From: DASUPK01 sp963782345
GTDB lineage: Bacteria > Actinomycetota > Thermoleophilia > Solirubrobacterales > 70-9
Reading direction: 5' to 3'
Assembly (NCBI GenBank): GCA_963782345.1
Contig: CAWAJF010000007.1
Location: 473,761-537,760, forward strand
DNA: 64,000 bases
Position numbers and translations under genes: made by a program. The notes beneath the pieces were generated by a model, which saw nothing but the letters and a program-made list of their open reading frames with translations, made no database searches and was not told where the DNA came from. Shown one piece after another: positions 52,565 to 61,422 of the stretch; position 1 is the first letter of the stretch; each line of letters opens with the position of its first letter.

Positions 52565-54559
52565 CTAGGCGCGAATCGCGTCCAGGTCCGCGCGCAGCTC
52601 CTTGAGCTCGTCGCGGATCCGAGCGGCCTCCTCGAAGCGGAGGTCGTCGGCGGCGGCGAGCATCTCCTCCTCGAGCTCGATCACGATCTTCTCGAGCTCC
52701 TCGGGAGTCTTGGTCGCGGTCTCCTCGCGGCGGCGCCGGCGGCGCTTCGGAGCGTTCGACTCCATCGCCAGGAACTCGGCCATGTCGGAGATGCCCTTGA
52801 CGACGGTCGCGGCGGTGATGCCGTGCTCCTCGTTGTAGGCGAGCTGGATCGCGCGGCGGCGGTCGGTCTCGCCGAGCGCCTTGCGCATCGCGTCGGTCTC
52901 CTTGTCCGCGTACATCAGCACCCGGCCCTCGACGTTCCGCGCGGCGCGGCCGATCGTCTGGATCAGGCTGGTCTCCCCGCGGAGGAAGCCCTCCTTGTCG
53001 GCGTCGAGGATCGCGACGAGCGAGACCTCCGGAAGGTCGAGCCCCTCCCGCAGCAGGTTGACGCCGACGAGGACGTCGTACTCGCCGAGGCGCAGCTCGC
53101 GGATGATCTGGATCCGCTCCAGCGTGTCGATCTCGGAGTGCAGGTAGCGGACCCGGAAGCCGTGCTCGAGCAGATACTCCGTCAGGTCCTCCGCCATCTT
53201 CTTCGTCAGGGTCGTGACCAGGACGCGCTCGTCCTTCTCGGCGCGGACCCTGACCTCGTTCATCAGGTCGTCGATCTGGTTCTTGGTCTCGCGGACCTCG
53301 ACCTCGGGGTCGACGATCCCGGTCGGGCGGACGATCTGCTCGACGATCCGCGTCGACTCGGCCCGCTCCCAGGGCCCCGGCGTCGCGGAGACCAGCACCA
53401 TCTGCTTGACGCGGTCGAGGAACTCGTCGAACTTGAGCGGCCGGTTGTCCACCGCGCTCGGCAGGCGGAAGCCGAAGTCGACCAGGGTCGACTTCCGGGA
53501 GAAGTCCCCCTCGTACATCCCGCCGAGCTGCGGGATCGTCTGGTGGGACTCGTCGACGAAGAGGACGAAGTCGTCGGGGAAGTAGTCGATCAGCGTGTAG
53601 GGCGGGCTGCCCGGCGGGCGACCGTCGAGGATCCGCGAGTAGTTCTCGATGCCCGGGCAGAAACCGAGCTCGCGCATCATCTCCATGTCGTAGCGGGTCC
53701 GCTGCTGGAGGCGATGCGCCTCGAGCTGCTTGCCGTGCTCTTCGAAATGGGCGACCTGGTTGCGCATCTCCCGCTCGATCTCGTCGACCGCGCGCTCCAT
53801 CGTCTCCTCCTTGACGACGTAGTGGCTCGCCGGCCAGACGGAGACGTGGTCGATCACGTCGAGGATCTCGCCCGTGAGCGGGTCGAAGTGCTGGATCGCC
53901 TCGATCTCGTCGCCGAAGAGCTGGATCCGGTAGGCCGACTCGGCATACGCCGGGAAGATCTCGAGCACCTCCCCGCGGGCGCGGAAGGCGCCTCGCGTCA
54001 GGTTCTGGTCGTTGCGGCGGTACTGCATCCCGACCAGCTTGCGGAAGACGTCCTGGCGGTCGATCCAGTCCCCCACCTTGAAGAGCTGCATCTGCTCGCG
54101 GTAGAGGTCCGGCGAGCCGATCCCGTAGATGCAGGAGACCGAGGCGACGATGATCACGTCGTCGCGCGCGAAGAGCGACGCGGTCGCGGCGTGGCGAAGG
54201 CGGTCGATCTCGTCGTTGATCGAGGAGTCCTTCTCGATGTAGAGGTCCTGCGCCGGGACGTAGGCCTCGGGCTGGTAGTAGTCGTAGTAGCTGACGAAGT
54301 ACTCGACGGCGTTCTCAGGGAAGAATTCCCGGAACTCGTTGCAGAGCTGCGCCGCCAAGGTCTTGTTGTGCGCGATCACCAGCGCCGGGCGCTGCACCCG
54401 CTCGATGGTCGCCGCCATCGTGAACGTCTTGCCCGTGCCGGTCGCGCCCAGCAGCGTCTGGACGCGCTCCTTGGAGCCGAGCCCCTCGGCGAGCCCCTCG
54501 ATCGCCTTCGGCTGGTCAGCTGTCGGCGTGTACGCCGGATTGAGCTTGAACTTCGGCAT
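52565..54559 (-). CDS. uvrB: Excinuclease ABC subunit B (UvrB)
   Basis: From ATG 54559 the product has 664 aa, the normal length. It carries Walker A LLGATGTGKTFTMA, the beta-hairpin (SYYDYYQPEAYVP), helicase motifs DESHQTIPQL and LVSATPGPWE, VGVNLLREGLDLPEVSLVAI, TIGRAARN, and the C-terminal UVR coiled coil (ELEEEMLAAADDLRFEEAAR). It opens damaged DNA handed over by UvrA. GTG 54562 is an alternative, but TAGGCT lies 7 bases before the ATG, so 54559 is preferred. Confidence 0.97.
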   Translation of the reverse strand: MPKFKLNPAYTPTADQPKAIEGLAEGLGSKERVQTLLGATGTGKTFTMAATIERVQRPALVIAHNKTLAAQLCNEFREFFPENAVEYFVSYYDYYQPEAYVPAQDLYIEKDSSINDEIDRLRHAATASLFARDDVIIVASVSCIYGIGSPDLYREQMQLFKVGDWIDRQDVFRKLVGMQYRRNDQNLTRGAFRARGEVLEIFPAYAESAYRIQLFGDEIEAIQHFDPLTGEILDVIDHVSVWPASHYVVKEETMERAVDEIEREMRNQVAHFEEHGKQLEAHRLQQRTRYDMEMMRELGFCPGIENYSRILDGRPPGSPPYTLIDYFPDDFVLFVDESHQTIPQLGGMYEGDFSRKSTLVDFGFRLPSAVDNRPLKFDEFLDRVKQMVLVSATPGPWERAESTRIVEQIVRPTGIVDPEVEVRETKNQIDDLMNEVRVRAEKDERVLVTTLTKKMAEDLTEYLLEHGFRVRYLHSEIDTLERIQIIRELRLGEYDVLVGVNLLREGLDLPEVSLVAILDADKEGFLRGETSLIQTIGRAARNVEGRVLMYADKETDAMRKALGETDRRRAIQLAYNEEHGITAATVVKGISDMAEFLAMESNAPKRRRRRREETATKTPEELEKIVIELEEEMLAAADDLRFEEAARIRDELKELRADLDAIRA

Positions 54560-54566
54560 CACGATG

Positions 54567-54572
54567 AGCCTA
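54567..54572 (-). promoter_or_regulatory. -10 box of a probable leaderless promoter (uvrB)
   Basis: TAGGCT on the minus strand ends 7 bases before ATG 54559. No LexA box was seen near this promoter. Confidence 0.5.
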
Positions 54573-54635
54573 GCTGGAGCCAGGGATCACCCGGATGGTT
54601 TGGCGCGGCATCCGAGGTGAAAGACCCACGTACCC

Positions 54636-56282
54636 ATGCCCGAGTTGATCCTGGGACCGTTGCTTCGCTACGTCGGCACCACGGAGGCGACGGTCTGGGT
54701 GGAGACGGACGCCGCTTGCGAGGTGGAGATCATGGGCCGACGCGACCGGACGTTCCGCGTCGAGGGCCACCACTACGCGCTGATCTGCCTCACGGGCCTC
54801 GAGCCGGGCTCCTCCCACGAGTACGAGGTGAAGCTCGACGGCGAACGAGCTTGGCCGCCGCCGGAGGGGGGCTTTCCGGCGAGCGTCCTGCGGACCCTGG
54901 GCGGCCCCGGCCCGCTCCGCATCGTCTTCGGCTCCTGCCGGGTCGCCGTGCCCCAGCGTCCGCCCTACACCCTGACCAAGGACGAGGACCCCGAGCACGG
55001 GCGAGAGATCGATGCGCTCTACGCGCTGGCGATCCGGATGAAGGGGCTGCCGCCCGACGAGTGGCCCGACCTCCTCCTGATGATCGGCGACCAGGTCTAC
55101 GCCGACGAGGACGCACCGCAGACGCGCCAGTTCATCCGGGAGCGGCGGGGCACCGACAGTGAGCCGGGCGAGGAGGTTGCCGACTTCGAGGAGTACACGC
55201 GGCTCTACCGGGAGACCTGGGGTGAGGAGGCGATCCGGTGGCTGCTCTCGACCGTCTCCACGGCGATGATCTTCGACGACCACGACATCCATGACGACTG
55301 GAACACGTCGGTCTCCTGGCTCGACGAGATGCGGGCCAAGCCCTGGTGGAACCGGCGGATCACGGGCGGTCTCAGCAGCTACTGGGTCTACCAGCAGCTC
55401 GGCAACCTCTCGCCCGATGACATACAGAGGCGCGGGTTGCTCGCTCGGGTCAAGTCCGAGCCCGACGCCGGCCGGTTGCTGCACGAGTGGGCGGCCGACG
55501 TCGACTGGGGCAGCGAGGGGCGCCGCTGGAGCCTCTCGCGTGACCTCGGAGAGGTCCGGCTCGTCATGCTCGACTCCCGGGAGGGCCGGGTCCTCGGCGA
55601 GCGCCCCCGGCACATGTTCGACGACCAGGAATGGGACTGGCTCGAAGGCGTGGTCACGGGTGGCGTGCGCCACCTGCTGATCGCCGACACCCTGCCGATC
55701 TTCCTGCCGCAGGCGATCCAGTTCCTCGAGTCCTGGGACGACGCCGTGGCGGCCGGGGCCTGGACCCGGTGGATGAAGGGTTTCGGGGAGTGGGTGCGGC
55801 GGGCACTCGACCTCGAGCATTGGGGAGCCTTCCCTCGTTCCTTCGACCAGATGACCGAGCTGATTCGCGCCGCCGGGTCAGGAGAGCGCGGCGAGCCGCC
55901 CGCCTCGATCGTCACGCTGGGCGGAGACGTCCATCACGCCTATCTCGCCCAGGTTGAGTTCCCGGCGGAGGATCACGTCAACAGCGCCGTCTGGCAGGCG
56001 GTCTGCTCGCCCTTTCGCAACGCGCTGAGTGGCAGAGAGCGGCGAATCGCCCGAGCCGGCGACAGCCGCCTCGCCCGGGCGGTCACTCGCGGACTTGCCC
56101 GCTCGGCGGGCGTCGAGCTTACGAAGGTCGACTGGCGCCTGGTGCAGCCGCCGACGTTCGACAACCAGTTCGCCACGCTCGAGTTCGATGGCGACCACGT
56201 CGACCTGCGGATCGAGAAGACGGTCCCGGGGGACTGGCGCAACCCGCGGATCGAAACATCACTCGAGCGTCGCCTCACCTAG
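54636..56282 (+). CDS. PhoD-like alkaline phosphatase/phosphodiesterase
   Basis: The 548-aa product has an N-terminal PhoD_N-like beta domain (LLRYVGTTEATVWVETDA), then a metallophosphatase core with metal ligands GDQVYADE, FDDHDIHDDWNT and TLGGDVHHAYL. No signal peptide or twin-Arg motif is visible, so it is probably cytoplasmic, unlike classical PhoD. Substrates may be phosphomonoesters or teichoic-acid-type diesters. AGGTGAAAG precedes the ATG as a spaced ribosome-binding site. It diverges from uvrB. Confidence 0.9.
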   Translation: MPELILGPLLRYVGTTEATVWVETDAACEVEIMGRRDRTFRVEGHHYALICLTGLEPGSSHEYEVKLDGERAWPPPEGGFPASVLRTLGGPGPLRIVFGSCRVAVPQRPPYTLTKDEDPEHGREIDALYALAIRMKGLPPDEWPDLLLMIGDQVYADEDAPQTRQFIRERRGTDSEPGEEVADFEEYTRLYRETWGEEAIRWLLSTVSTAMIFDDHDIHDDWNTSVSWLDEMRAKPWWNRRITGGLSSYWVYQQLGNLSPDDIQRRGLLARVKSEPDAGRLLHEWAADVDWGSEGRRWSLSRDLGEVRLVMLDSREGRVLGERPRHMFDDQEWDWLEGVVTGGVRHLLIADTLPIFLPQAIQFLESWDDAVAAGAWTRWMKGFGEWVRRALDLEHWGAFPRSFDQMTELIRAAGSGERGEPPASIVTLGGDVHHAYLAQVEFPAEDHVNSAVWQAVCSPFRNALSGRERRIARAGDSRLARAVTRGLARSAGVELTKVDWRLVQPPTFDNQFATLEFDGDHVDLRIEKTVPGDWRNPRIETSLERRLT

Positions 56283-56318
56283 CCCCCCTCTCTTCAGCAG
56301 CCTCTCATGATGCCGCCG

Positions 56319-56324
56319 TAGGAT
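56319..56324 (+). promoter_or_regulatory. -10 box of a probable leaderless promoter (YHYH gene)
   Basis: TAGGAT ends 7 bases before ATG 56332 with no Shine-Dalgarno. Confidence 0.5.
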
Positions 56325-56331
56325 CGATTGG

Positions 56332-57231
56332 ATGAATCGGGTCTTCGCGATAGCGGCTCTTGGCGCCGGGTCTCTCGGCATCTGCGTGGCGCTGTTCGGG
56401 ACCGGCAAGATGATGGTGCGCAGCAGCGCCCAGGCGATGGCTGCCTCCAGTGGGCCGGACCTCACTGCGCTGCCGCTCGGGGACGGCAAGACGACGACCT
56501 CCACTCCCCAGCGGGGCTACCTCTACGAGTGCCGGGCACTGTCCGGAGGCGGGGGCGCGGCGAGTGACGGCTCCTGGATCCACGGCTCGACCTATGACCT
56601 GATGGGGAAAGTGACGGTGGACGGGTCAGTCGACTGGCCGAACGCGAAGTTCGCCGAGAAGGTGAAGGGCAAGTCGCTGCTGCTGCGGGGCGACGGACTG
56701 CCGAAGCACGTCACCGGCACCTTCCCGGTCCAGCCCTCCGACGACGCCTATCAGATCGATCGCAACCCGAACCGGATCTCCGCCTACTCGGTCTCCGACA
56801 AGTTCGCCACCAGGCCCAAGTACCGCAAGACGCCCGGCTGTGTCGGCGGGCAGGTCGGGGTGATGACCTCCGGGGTCGCCCTCTTCAGCGCCGTCGACGG
56901 GGAGAACCGGGACGCCGTCGCCCATGAGGTCCAGGACAGCTGCTCGGGCCATCCCGAGAGGACCGGCGTCTACCACTACCACGGCCTCCCGGCCTGCATC
57001 GGCACCGGCAGCCCGACCAAGCAGTCGAAGCTGATCGGCTGGGCGCTCGACGGCTTCCCGATCTACGGGCCCCGCGGCAAGGGCGGCCGTTACCTGAGCA
57101 ACGCCGATCTGGACGAGTGCCACGGGACCACCAGCAAGGTGACCTACCTGGGCAAGAAGCGCCGGCTCTACCACTACGTCGCCAACTACGAGTACCCATA
57201 CACGGTCGGCTGCTACCGGGGACGCCGCTGA
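56332..57231 (+). CDS. Secreted YHYH-domain protein
   Basis: The 299-aa product begins with a membrane-spanning signal (VFAIAALGAGSLGICVALFG), then an extracytoplasmic YHYH domain. The hallmark GVYHYHGLPACIG lies near residue 216, followed by GWALDGFPIYGPRGKGG and LYHYVANYEYPYTVGCYRG. Paired cysteines (TPGCVGG, QDSCSGH) suggest disulfides. YHYH proteins are uncharacterised secreted proteins. A leaderless -10 box defines the start. Two hairpins follow the stop. Confidence 0.85.
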   Translation: MNRVFAIAALGAGSLGICVALFGTGKMMVRSSAQAMAASSGPDLTALPLGDGKTTTSTPQRGYLYECRALSGGGGAASDGSWIHGSTYDLMGKVTVDGSVDWPNAKFAEKVKGKSLLLRGDGLPKHVTGTFPVQPSDDAYQIDRNPNRISAYSVSDKFATRPKYRKTPGCVGGQVGVMTSGVALFSAVDGENRDAVAHEVQDSCSGHPERTGVYHYHGLPACIGTGSPTKQSKLIGWALDGFPIYGPRGKGGRYLSNADLDECHGTTSKVTYLGKKRRLYHYVANYEYPYTVGCYRGRR

Positions 57232-57239
57232 CCGGCACG

Positions 57240-57284
57240 ACGGGCGGCGGCGGGCCGCCCGTGTCAGGCGGCGGACCGCCGCCA
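57240..57284 (+). terminator. Tandem GC hairpins after the YHYH gene
   Basis: ACGGGCGGC and GCCGCCCGT make a 9-bp stem with 5-base loop (57240-57262). A second stem GGCGGC/GCCGCC follows within 57267-57284. No T-run is present. Confidence 0.5.
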
Positions 57285-57350
57285 TCGCCTTGAGCAAGGT
57301 TCAACGTATAGGCTGCCGCCGCCGCGGACTCGAGCACAGGAATGTTGGTC

Positions 57351-59294
57351 ATGGGGAATAGCCGGTCGATAGCAGCCAGGAAGGGCGCACCGCTGATCGC
57401 TCTGGCGGCCGGGTGCGCGCTGCTCGCCACCCTGGCCGCCGCGCCCGCCCGGGCGGCTCCCAGGCTGCAGGGACAGGCGCTGAGCGGCAAGGGGCCGCTC
57501 CGCTCCACGCCGGTCACCCTCTACGGCGTCAAGCCCGGAGAGGACAAGCGCCCCCTCGTCCTGGCTCGCTCGCGCACCCGCTCTGACGGAACCTTCGCGC
57601 TCCCCTACCGGTCCTCGAAGGCGATCCTCTATCTGCTGGCCGGAAAGGGGGGCGCCGTCCGCCTCGCCTCCGTGCTGGGTAAGTCGCCCGCCCCGAGCCA
57701 GGTTGTGATCAACGAGCGGACCACGGTCGCCTCCGGTTTCGCCCTCGCCCAGTTCATCCACGCGAACAAGATCAAGGGCCCGTCGCCGGGCCTGCAGAAC
57801 GCGGCCGGGATGGTCCGGAACCTGGTCAACGTCCGGACCGGAGCGTTGAGCGGCGTGCTCACCCAGGAGCCGAACGGAAGCAGCACGTCGACCATGCGCG
57901 AGTTCAACTCGCTCGCGAACATGCTGCCGCGCTGCGTGCGCAACCGGCGCCACTGCGGCCGGCTCTTCCGCCTGGCCAAGCCGCCCCGCGGCCACGCCCC
58001 GCGCGGCACGCTCGAGGCGGTCGCCGACATCGCCCGCAACCCGTGGAAGAAGGTCGCGGGACTGTTCGCCCTGGCGAACGCTAGTCCCTCCCCCTATCGA
58101 CCGGCGCTTGCCCCCACGGAGACCCCGGATGCATGGACCCTGGCGCTGCGCTTCAACGGCAACGGCTCCACGATGAGCGGCCCTGGGAACTTCGCGATCG
58201 ACGCTCACGGCAACCTCTGGGTCAACGACAACTACGTCTACAGCCCGGACCGCCTGCAGTCGGTGTGCGGCAGCGACCTGCTCTTCAAGTTCAATCCAAG
58301 GGGCCGCTACGTGCAGGGATCCCCCTATACGGGCGGAGGCCTGAGCGGCGCCGGCTTCGGGATCACCCTGGACCCGCGCGGCAGGGTCTGGGTCGGCAAC
58401 TTCGGCTTCGCGGCGCCGCAATGCCCGATCAAGCCGCTCAGCAACAGCGTCTCGCTGTTCACCCCGGGCGGTCTGCCGCTGTCCCCCGCCGGTGGCTTCA
58501 CGCAGGGGGGGATCTCCTTCCCGCAGGCAACGCTCTCCGACCGTAAGGGGAGCATCTGGATCGCGAACTGTGGCAACGGCTCGGTCACCCGCTACCCGCA
58601 CGGCAACCCGGCGGCGGCGCAGAACCTGAGCGGGCTGGGCCTGGTAGAGCCGTTCGGCATCGCCTTCAACCGGCAGGGAAAGGCGTTCGTGACCGGCATC
58701 GGCAGCAGCACGGTGGCGATGCTGAACAAGGACGGCACGCCCACCCCGATCTCGCCGATCAGGGGTGGCGGCCTGAAGCGCCCGATGGGGATCGCCCCAG
58801 ACAGTCGCGGCAACCTCTGGGTCGCGAACTCGGGCGTGGTCGACCTCCCCTGCCCCGTGGCGAGCCCCGACCTGAGCCACGGTCTCGACGGGTCGGTGAC
58901 GCTGCTCGGGCCCAATGGGGCCCCCAAGGCGCCTGATTCCTTCCGCGGCGGTGGGCTCACCATCCCCTGGGGAATTGCCGTCGACGGCAACGACAACGTC
59001 TGGGTTGCCAACTTCGACGGCCAGCGGCTCTCCGAGCTCTGTGGGCTCCGACGCCGCCAGTGCCGCCCCGGCGGTGCGGCGGGCAGCCCGATCTCGCCGC
59101 CGAGCGGCTATGGCTTCGACGGGCTGGTGCGGGACACCGGCGTCGCCATCGACCCATCCGGCAACGTCTGGCTCGCCAACAACTGGAAGACGGTGCCGCT
59201 GCCCCAGAATCCGGGCGGCTACGAGATCGTCGCCTTCGTCGGGGTCGGAGGCCCGCTGAAGACGCCGACCATCGGCCCGCCCCGCCGGCCCTGA
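57351..59294 (+). CDS. Secreted NHL-type beta-propeller protein
   Basis: From ATG 57351 (CACAGGA ahead) the product has 647 aa. A signal peptide ends in APARA, then a Ser/Gly-rich N-terminal region (about residues 40-235) precedes a six-or-so bladed beta-propeller made of repeats such as FAIDAHGNLWVND, ITLDPRGRVWVGNFG, IAPDSRGNLWVANS and VAIDPSGNVWLANN. NHL or virginiamycin-B-lyase-like propellers bind ligands or act as lyases; the activity cannot be assigned. It likely works outside the cell with the neighbouring secreted proteins. ATG 57342 is an in-frame alternative. Confidence 0.82.
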   Translation: MGNSRSIAARKGAPLIALAAGCALLATLAAAPARAAPRLQGQALSGKGPLRSTPVTLYGVKPGEDKRPLVLARSRTRSDGTFALPYRSSKAILYLLAGKGGAVRLASVLGKSPAPSQVVINERTTVASGFALAQFIHANKIKGPSPGLQNAAGMVRNLVNVRTGALSGVLTQEPNGSSTSTMREFNSLANMLPRCVRNRRHCGRLFRLAKPPRGHAPRGTLEAVADIARNPWKKVAGLFALANASPSPYRPALAPTETPDAWTLALRFNGNGSTMSGPGNFAIDAHGNLWVNDNYVYSPDRLQSVCGSDLLFKFNPRGRYVQGSPYTGGGLSGAGFGITLDPRGRVWVGNFGFAAPQCPIKPLSNSVSLFTPGGLPLSPAGGFTQGGISFPQATLSDRKGSIWIANCGNGSVTRYPHGNPAAAQNLSGLGLVEPFGIAFNRQGKAFVTGIGSSTVAMLNKDGTPTPISPIRGGGLKRPMGIAPDSRGNLWVANSGVVDLPCPVASPDLSHGLDGSVTLLGPNGAPKAPDSFRGGGLTIPWGIAVDGNDNVWVANFDGQRLSELCGLRRRQCRPGGAAGSPISPPSGYGFDGLVRDTGVAIDPSGNVWLANNWKTVPLPQNPGGYEIVAFVGVGGPLKTPTIGPPRRP

Positions 59295-59303
59295 GGGGCC
59301 GGC
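59284..59303. terminator. Bidirectional hairpin between the propeller and protease genes
   Basis: GCCGGCCC and GGGCCGGC form a perfect 8-bp stem with a TGAG loop that includes the propeller stop codon. It can stop transcripts from both convergent genes. Confidence 0.5.
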
Positions 59304-59307
59304 TCGC

Positions 59308-60138
59308 CTAGCCGGCGTCGATGAAGCCCAGGCTGGACGAGACCCTCGAGTAGACCGTCGGGGCGGCCGGCAGGCCGCAGAGCGCGCCACCGTAGGAGAC
59401 GGTCCCGACCTCGACAGGGCCCGTCGCCGTGTCCGCCACCAGCGGTCCGCCGCTGTCGCCTGAGCAGGCGGAAGTGTGGATCTTGAACCGGCCTGGCTTC
59501 TTGCGGCGCGCCCCCAGCGCGCAGATCATGCTCTCGGGCGCGAACAGGTCCCGCGTGTACGCCTTCAGGCAGCGCCTGTCGGTCCGAGACTGCTCGATCG
59601 TCGCCTTCAGGAATCCCGAGAGGTGGGTCCCGAAGGGGTTGACCGCCCCAAACCCCGCTACGCGCAGCTGCCCGCCGGCGAAGGTGGTCGCGGCGTCCTG
59701 CTCCGGCGTCGCCAGTGCGATCGGGGTGACGCCGGCCGGCTGGGCGAGGTTGAGCACTGCCACGTCGTGGAGGCCCGTCTGCTCGAAGTCGGGATGGACG
59801 CGCCCAGAGACGACCCCGATCGACTGCCCGACGGACGTATTGCGAAGGGTCGGCCGGCCGACGATCACCTGGAACCTGGCGAGGTTGAAGCCGTCGACGC
59901 AGTGCCCAGCCGTGAGGACCTCGGTGGGAGCGATCACCGACCCGCTGCAGTGCATGCGGCCCTTGCGGAAGATCGCGACCGCGAACGGCCACTGAGCCGG
60001 GTTTGCGTGGCCGCCGCCGACGATCGATGCACGCGCCCGCGGAGCGGCCGGAGCGGCGGACGGCAGCGCGCCGACTGCCAGCGTGGACACGCAGACGAGT
60101 GCGGCGATCAGGCTGCGGCTTCGGCGGCTCAGCTTCAT
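59308..60138 (-). CDS. Secreted trypsin-like serine protease
   Basis: From ATG 60138 the product has 276 aa. A signal peptide (SLIAALVCVSTLAVGALPSA) is followed by IVGGGHANPAQWPFAVAIF, the mature N-terminus of chymotrypsin-fold enzymes. The triad is visible: VLTAGHCVDG (His), LHDVAVLNL (Asp) and CSGDSGGPLV (Ser). It should be an extracellular endopeptidase. The upstream start at 60222 is rejected because MKLSRR opens a normal signal peptide and GGAGACAG precedes it. Confidence 0.93.
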   Translation of the reverse strand: MKLSRRSRSLIAALVCVSTLAVGALPSAAPAAPRARASIVGGGHANPAQWPFAVAIFRKGRMHCSGSVIAPTEVLTAGHCVDGFNLARFQVIVGRPTLRNTSVGQSIGVVSGRVHPDFEQTGLHDVAVLNLAQPAGVTPIALATPEQDAATTFAGGQLRVAGFGAVNPFGTHLSGFLKATIEQSRTDRRCLKAYTRDLFAPESMICALGARRKKPGRFKIHTSACSGDSGGPLVADTATGPVEVGTVSYGGALCGLPAAPTVYSRVSSSLGFIDAG

Positions 60139-60160
60139 CTGTCTCCTCTCCGACCCCTGC

Positions 60161-60835
60161 TCAGTCGAGCCCAAGCTCGTGACGGTAGTGGCGGGCGTAC
60201 TCGTCGCGCTTCTCGAGCACATTCTCCACGTAGTTGCGGGTCTCTGGGAAGGGAATGTCGTCGAGGCTCAGGTTGGAGCCTCCCCAGGCTGCCACGTTGG
60301 TCTCCCCCGCGTTGTACGCGGCCAACGCGGCGATCTCGTTGTCCCCGAATTTCTGAAGCAGGTAGTGGAGGTAGAAGGTCCCGTAGCGAATGTTGATGTC
60401 GGGGTCCGAGAGATCATCGAACTTGAATGTCTGGCCTCCACTGAGGCTCTCGATCACCCGCGCGGTGCTGGGCGTGATCTGCATCAGGCCACGCGCCCCG
60501 GCATGTGAGGTCTGGTCTCGGAAGCGCGACTCGCTGTAGATCACGGCCGCGATCAGGTCCGGGGGCACGTCCTTCTCGGCTGCCTGCTGGCGAATGATGT
60601 CCTCGTGCTGGAGCGGCAGGGTGACCTCCTCCAGCGTGCGCTGGAAGCGATCGCTGTTGGCGAGCAGAAACCCGCCGAGCGCCCCGACGACCAGCGTCCC
60701 GGCGATCACCCTCGCGCGCCGGCGACGCTGGGAGCGCTTCTGCGTCCGGGTACGGGTCGTCCGCCGCTTCTTCGAGCGGGCGCTGCTGGCCCGCGAGCCC
60801 GAGCGCGCGGATCGCGCGGAGGCGCTGGGGCTCAC
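60161..60835 (-). CDS. Lytic transglycosylase (SLT domain), membrane-anchored
   Basis: The 224-aa product has an Arg-rich cytoplasmic start, one span (VIAGTLVVGALGGFLLANSD) and an SLT domain with catalytic Glu in AAVIYSESRFRDQTSHAGAR, then GLMQITPSTARVI and YGTFYLHYLLQKFGDNEIAA. The LAAYNAGETNVAAWGG stretch is also canonical. It cleaves peptidoglycan glycan strands outside the membrane. It starts at GTG 60835, overlapping the coaE stop (GTGA). Confidence 0.92.
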   Translation of the reverse strand: MSPSASARSARSGSRASSARSKKRRTTRTRTQKRSQRRRRARVIAGTLVVGALGGFLLANSDRFQRTLEEVTLPLQHEDIIRQQAAEKDVPPDLIAAVIYSESRFRDQTSHAGARGLMQITPSTARVIESLSGGQTFKFDDLSDPDINIRYGTFYLHYLLQKFGDNEIAALAAYNAGETNVAAWGGSNLSLDDIPFPETRNYVENVLEKRDEYARHYRHELGLD

Positions 60836-61422
60836 CCACCGCCCCCCTTGCGCAGTTGGCCGACCAGCTGATTCACCTGTCTATCCAACTCCTCAATGGA
60901 GGCATCGTTGCGGATGACGTGGTCGGCACGGCGCTCCTTCTCACCCTGATCCAGCTGACGCTGCTCCCGTCCGGCCAGTCCCGCGTGGTCGCGCTCGCGC
61001 AGGCGGGCGTCTCGGATCTCATCGCCGGCGACGACGGCCACGGTCGCGTCGAAAGCATCCTCCATCGCCGCCTCGAAGAGCAGGGGGATCTCGACGACGG
61101 CGACCTCGACCTCTGGTCCAAGCGCCTGACGCCAGTCGAGCACGTGGGCCCCCACCCGCGGGTGCATGACGCTCTCCAGCCAGGCGAGCTCGCCGCGGTC
61201 CTCGAAGACGATCTCTCCCACCCTGTTGCGGTCGATGGCGCCGCCGGGCGCGACGTCCTCGCCCCAGCGCTCGACCAGAGCGGCCTTGATTTGATCGTCG
61301 TCCAGCAGGTCATGTGAGACCCGGTCCGTCGACAGGGTTGCGGCGCCCGCGCGCTCAAAGGCGGCGAGGGTCTCCGACTTCCCGGCTCCGATGCCTCCCG
61401 TGAGGCCTACGAAGCGGGTCAA
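60832..61422 (-). CDS. coaE: Dephospho-CoA kinase CoaE
   Basis: The 196-aa product starts at TTG 61422 (overlapping the rpsA stop, TTGA). It has the P-loop FVGLTGGIGAGKSETLAAFE, STDRVSHDLLDD and the LID/ribose region VEIPLLFEAAMEDAFD. It phosphorylates dephospho-CoA, the last step of CoA synthesis. It is in the rpsA-coaE-SLT operon and complements the pantothenate cluster at 30 kb. Confidence 0.95.
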   Translation of the reverse strand: MTRFVGLTGGIGAGKSETLAAFERAGAATLSTDRVSHDLLDDDQIKAALVERWGEDVAPGGAIDRNRVGEIVFEDRGELAWLESVMHPRVGAHVLDWRQALGPEVEVAVVEIPLLFEAAMEDAFDATVAVVAGDEIRDARLRERDHAGLAGREQRQLDQGEKERRADHVIRNDASIEELDRQVNQLVGQLRKGGGG

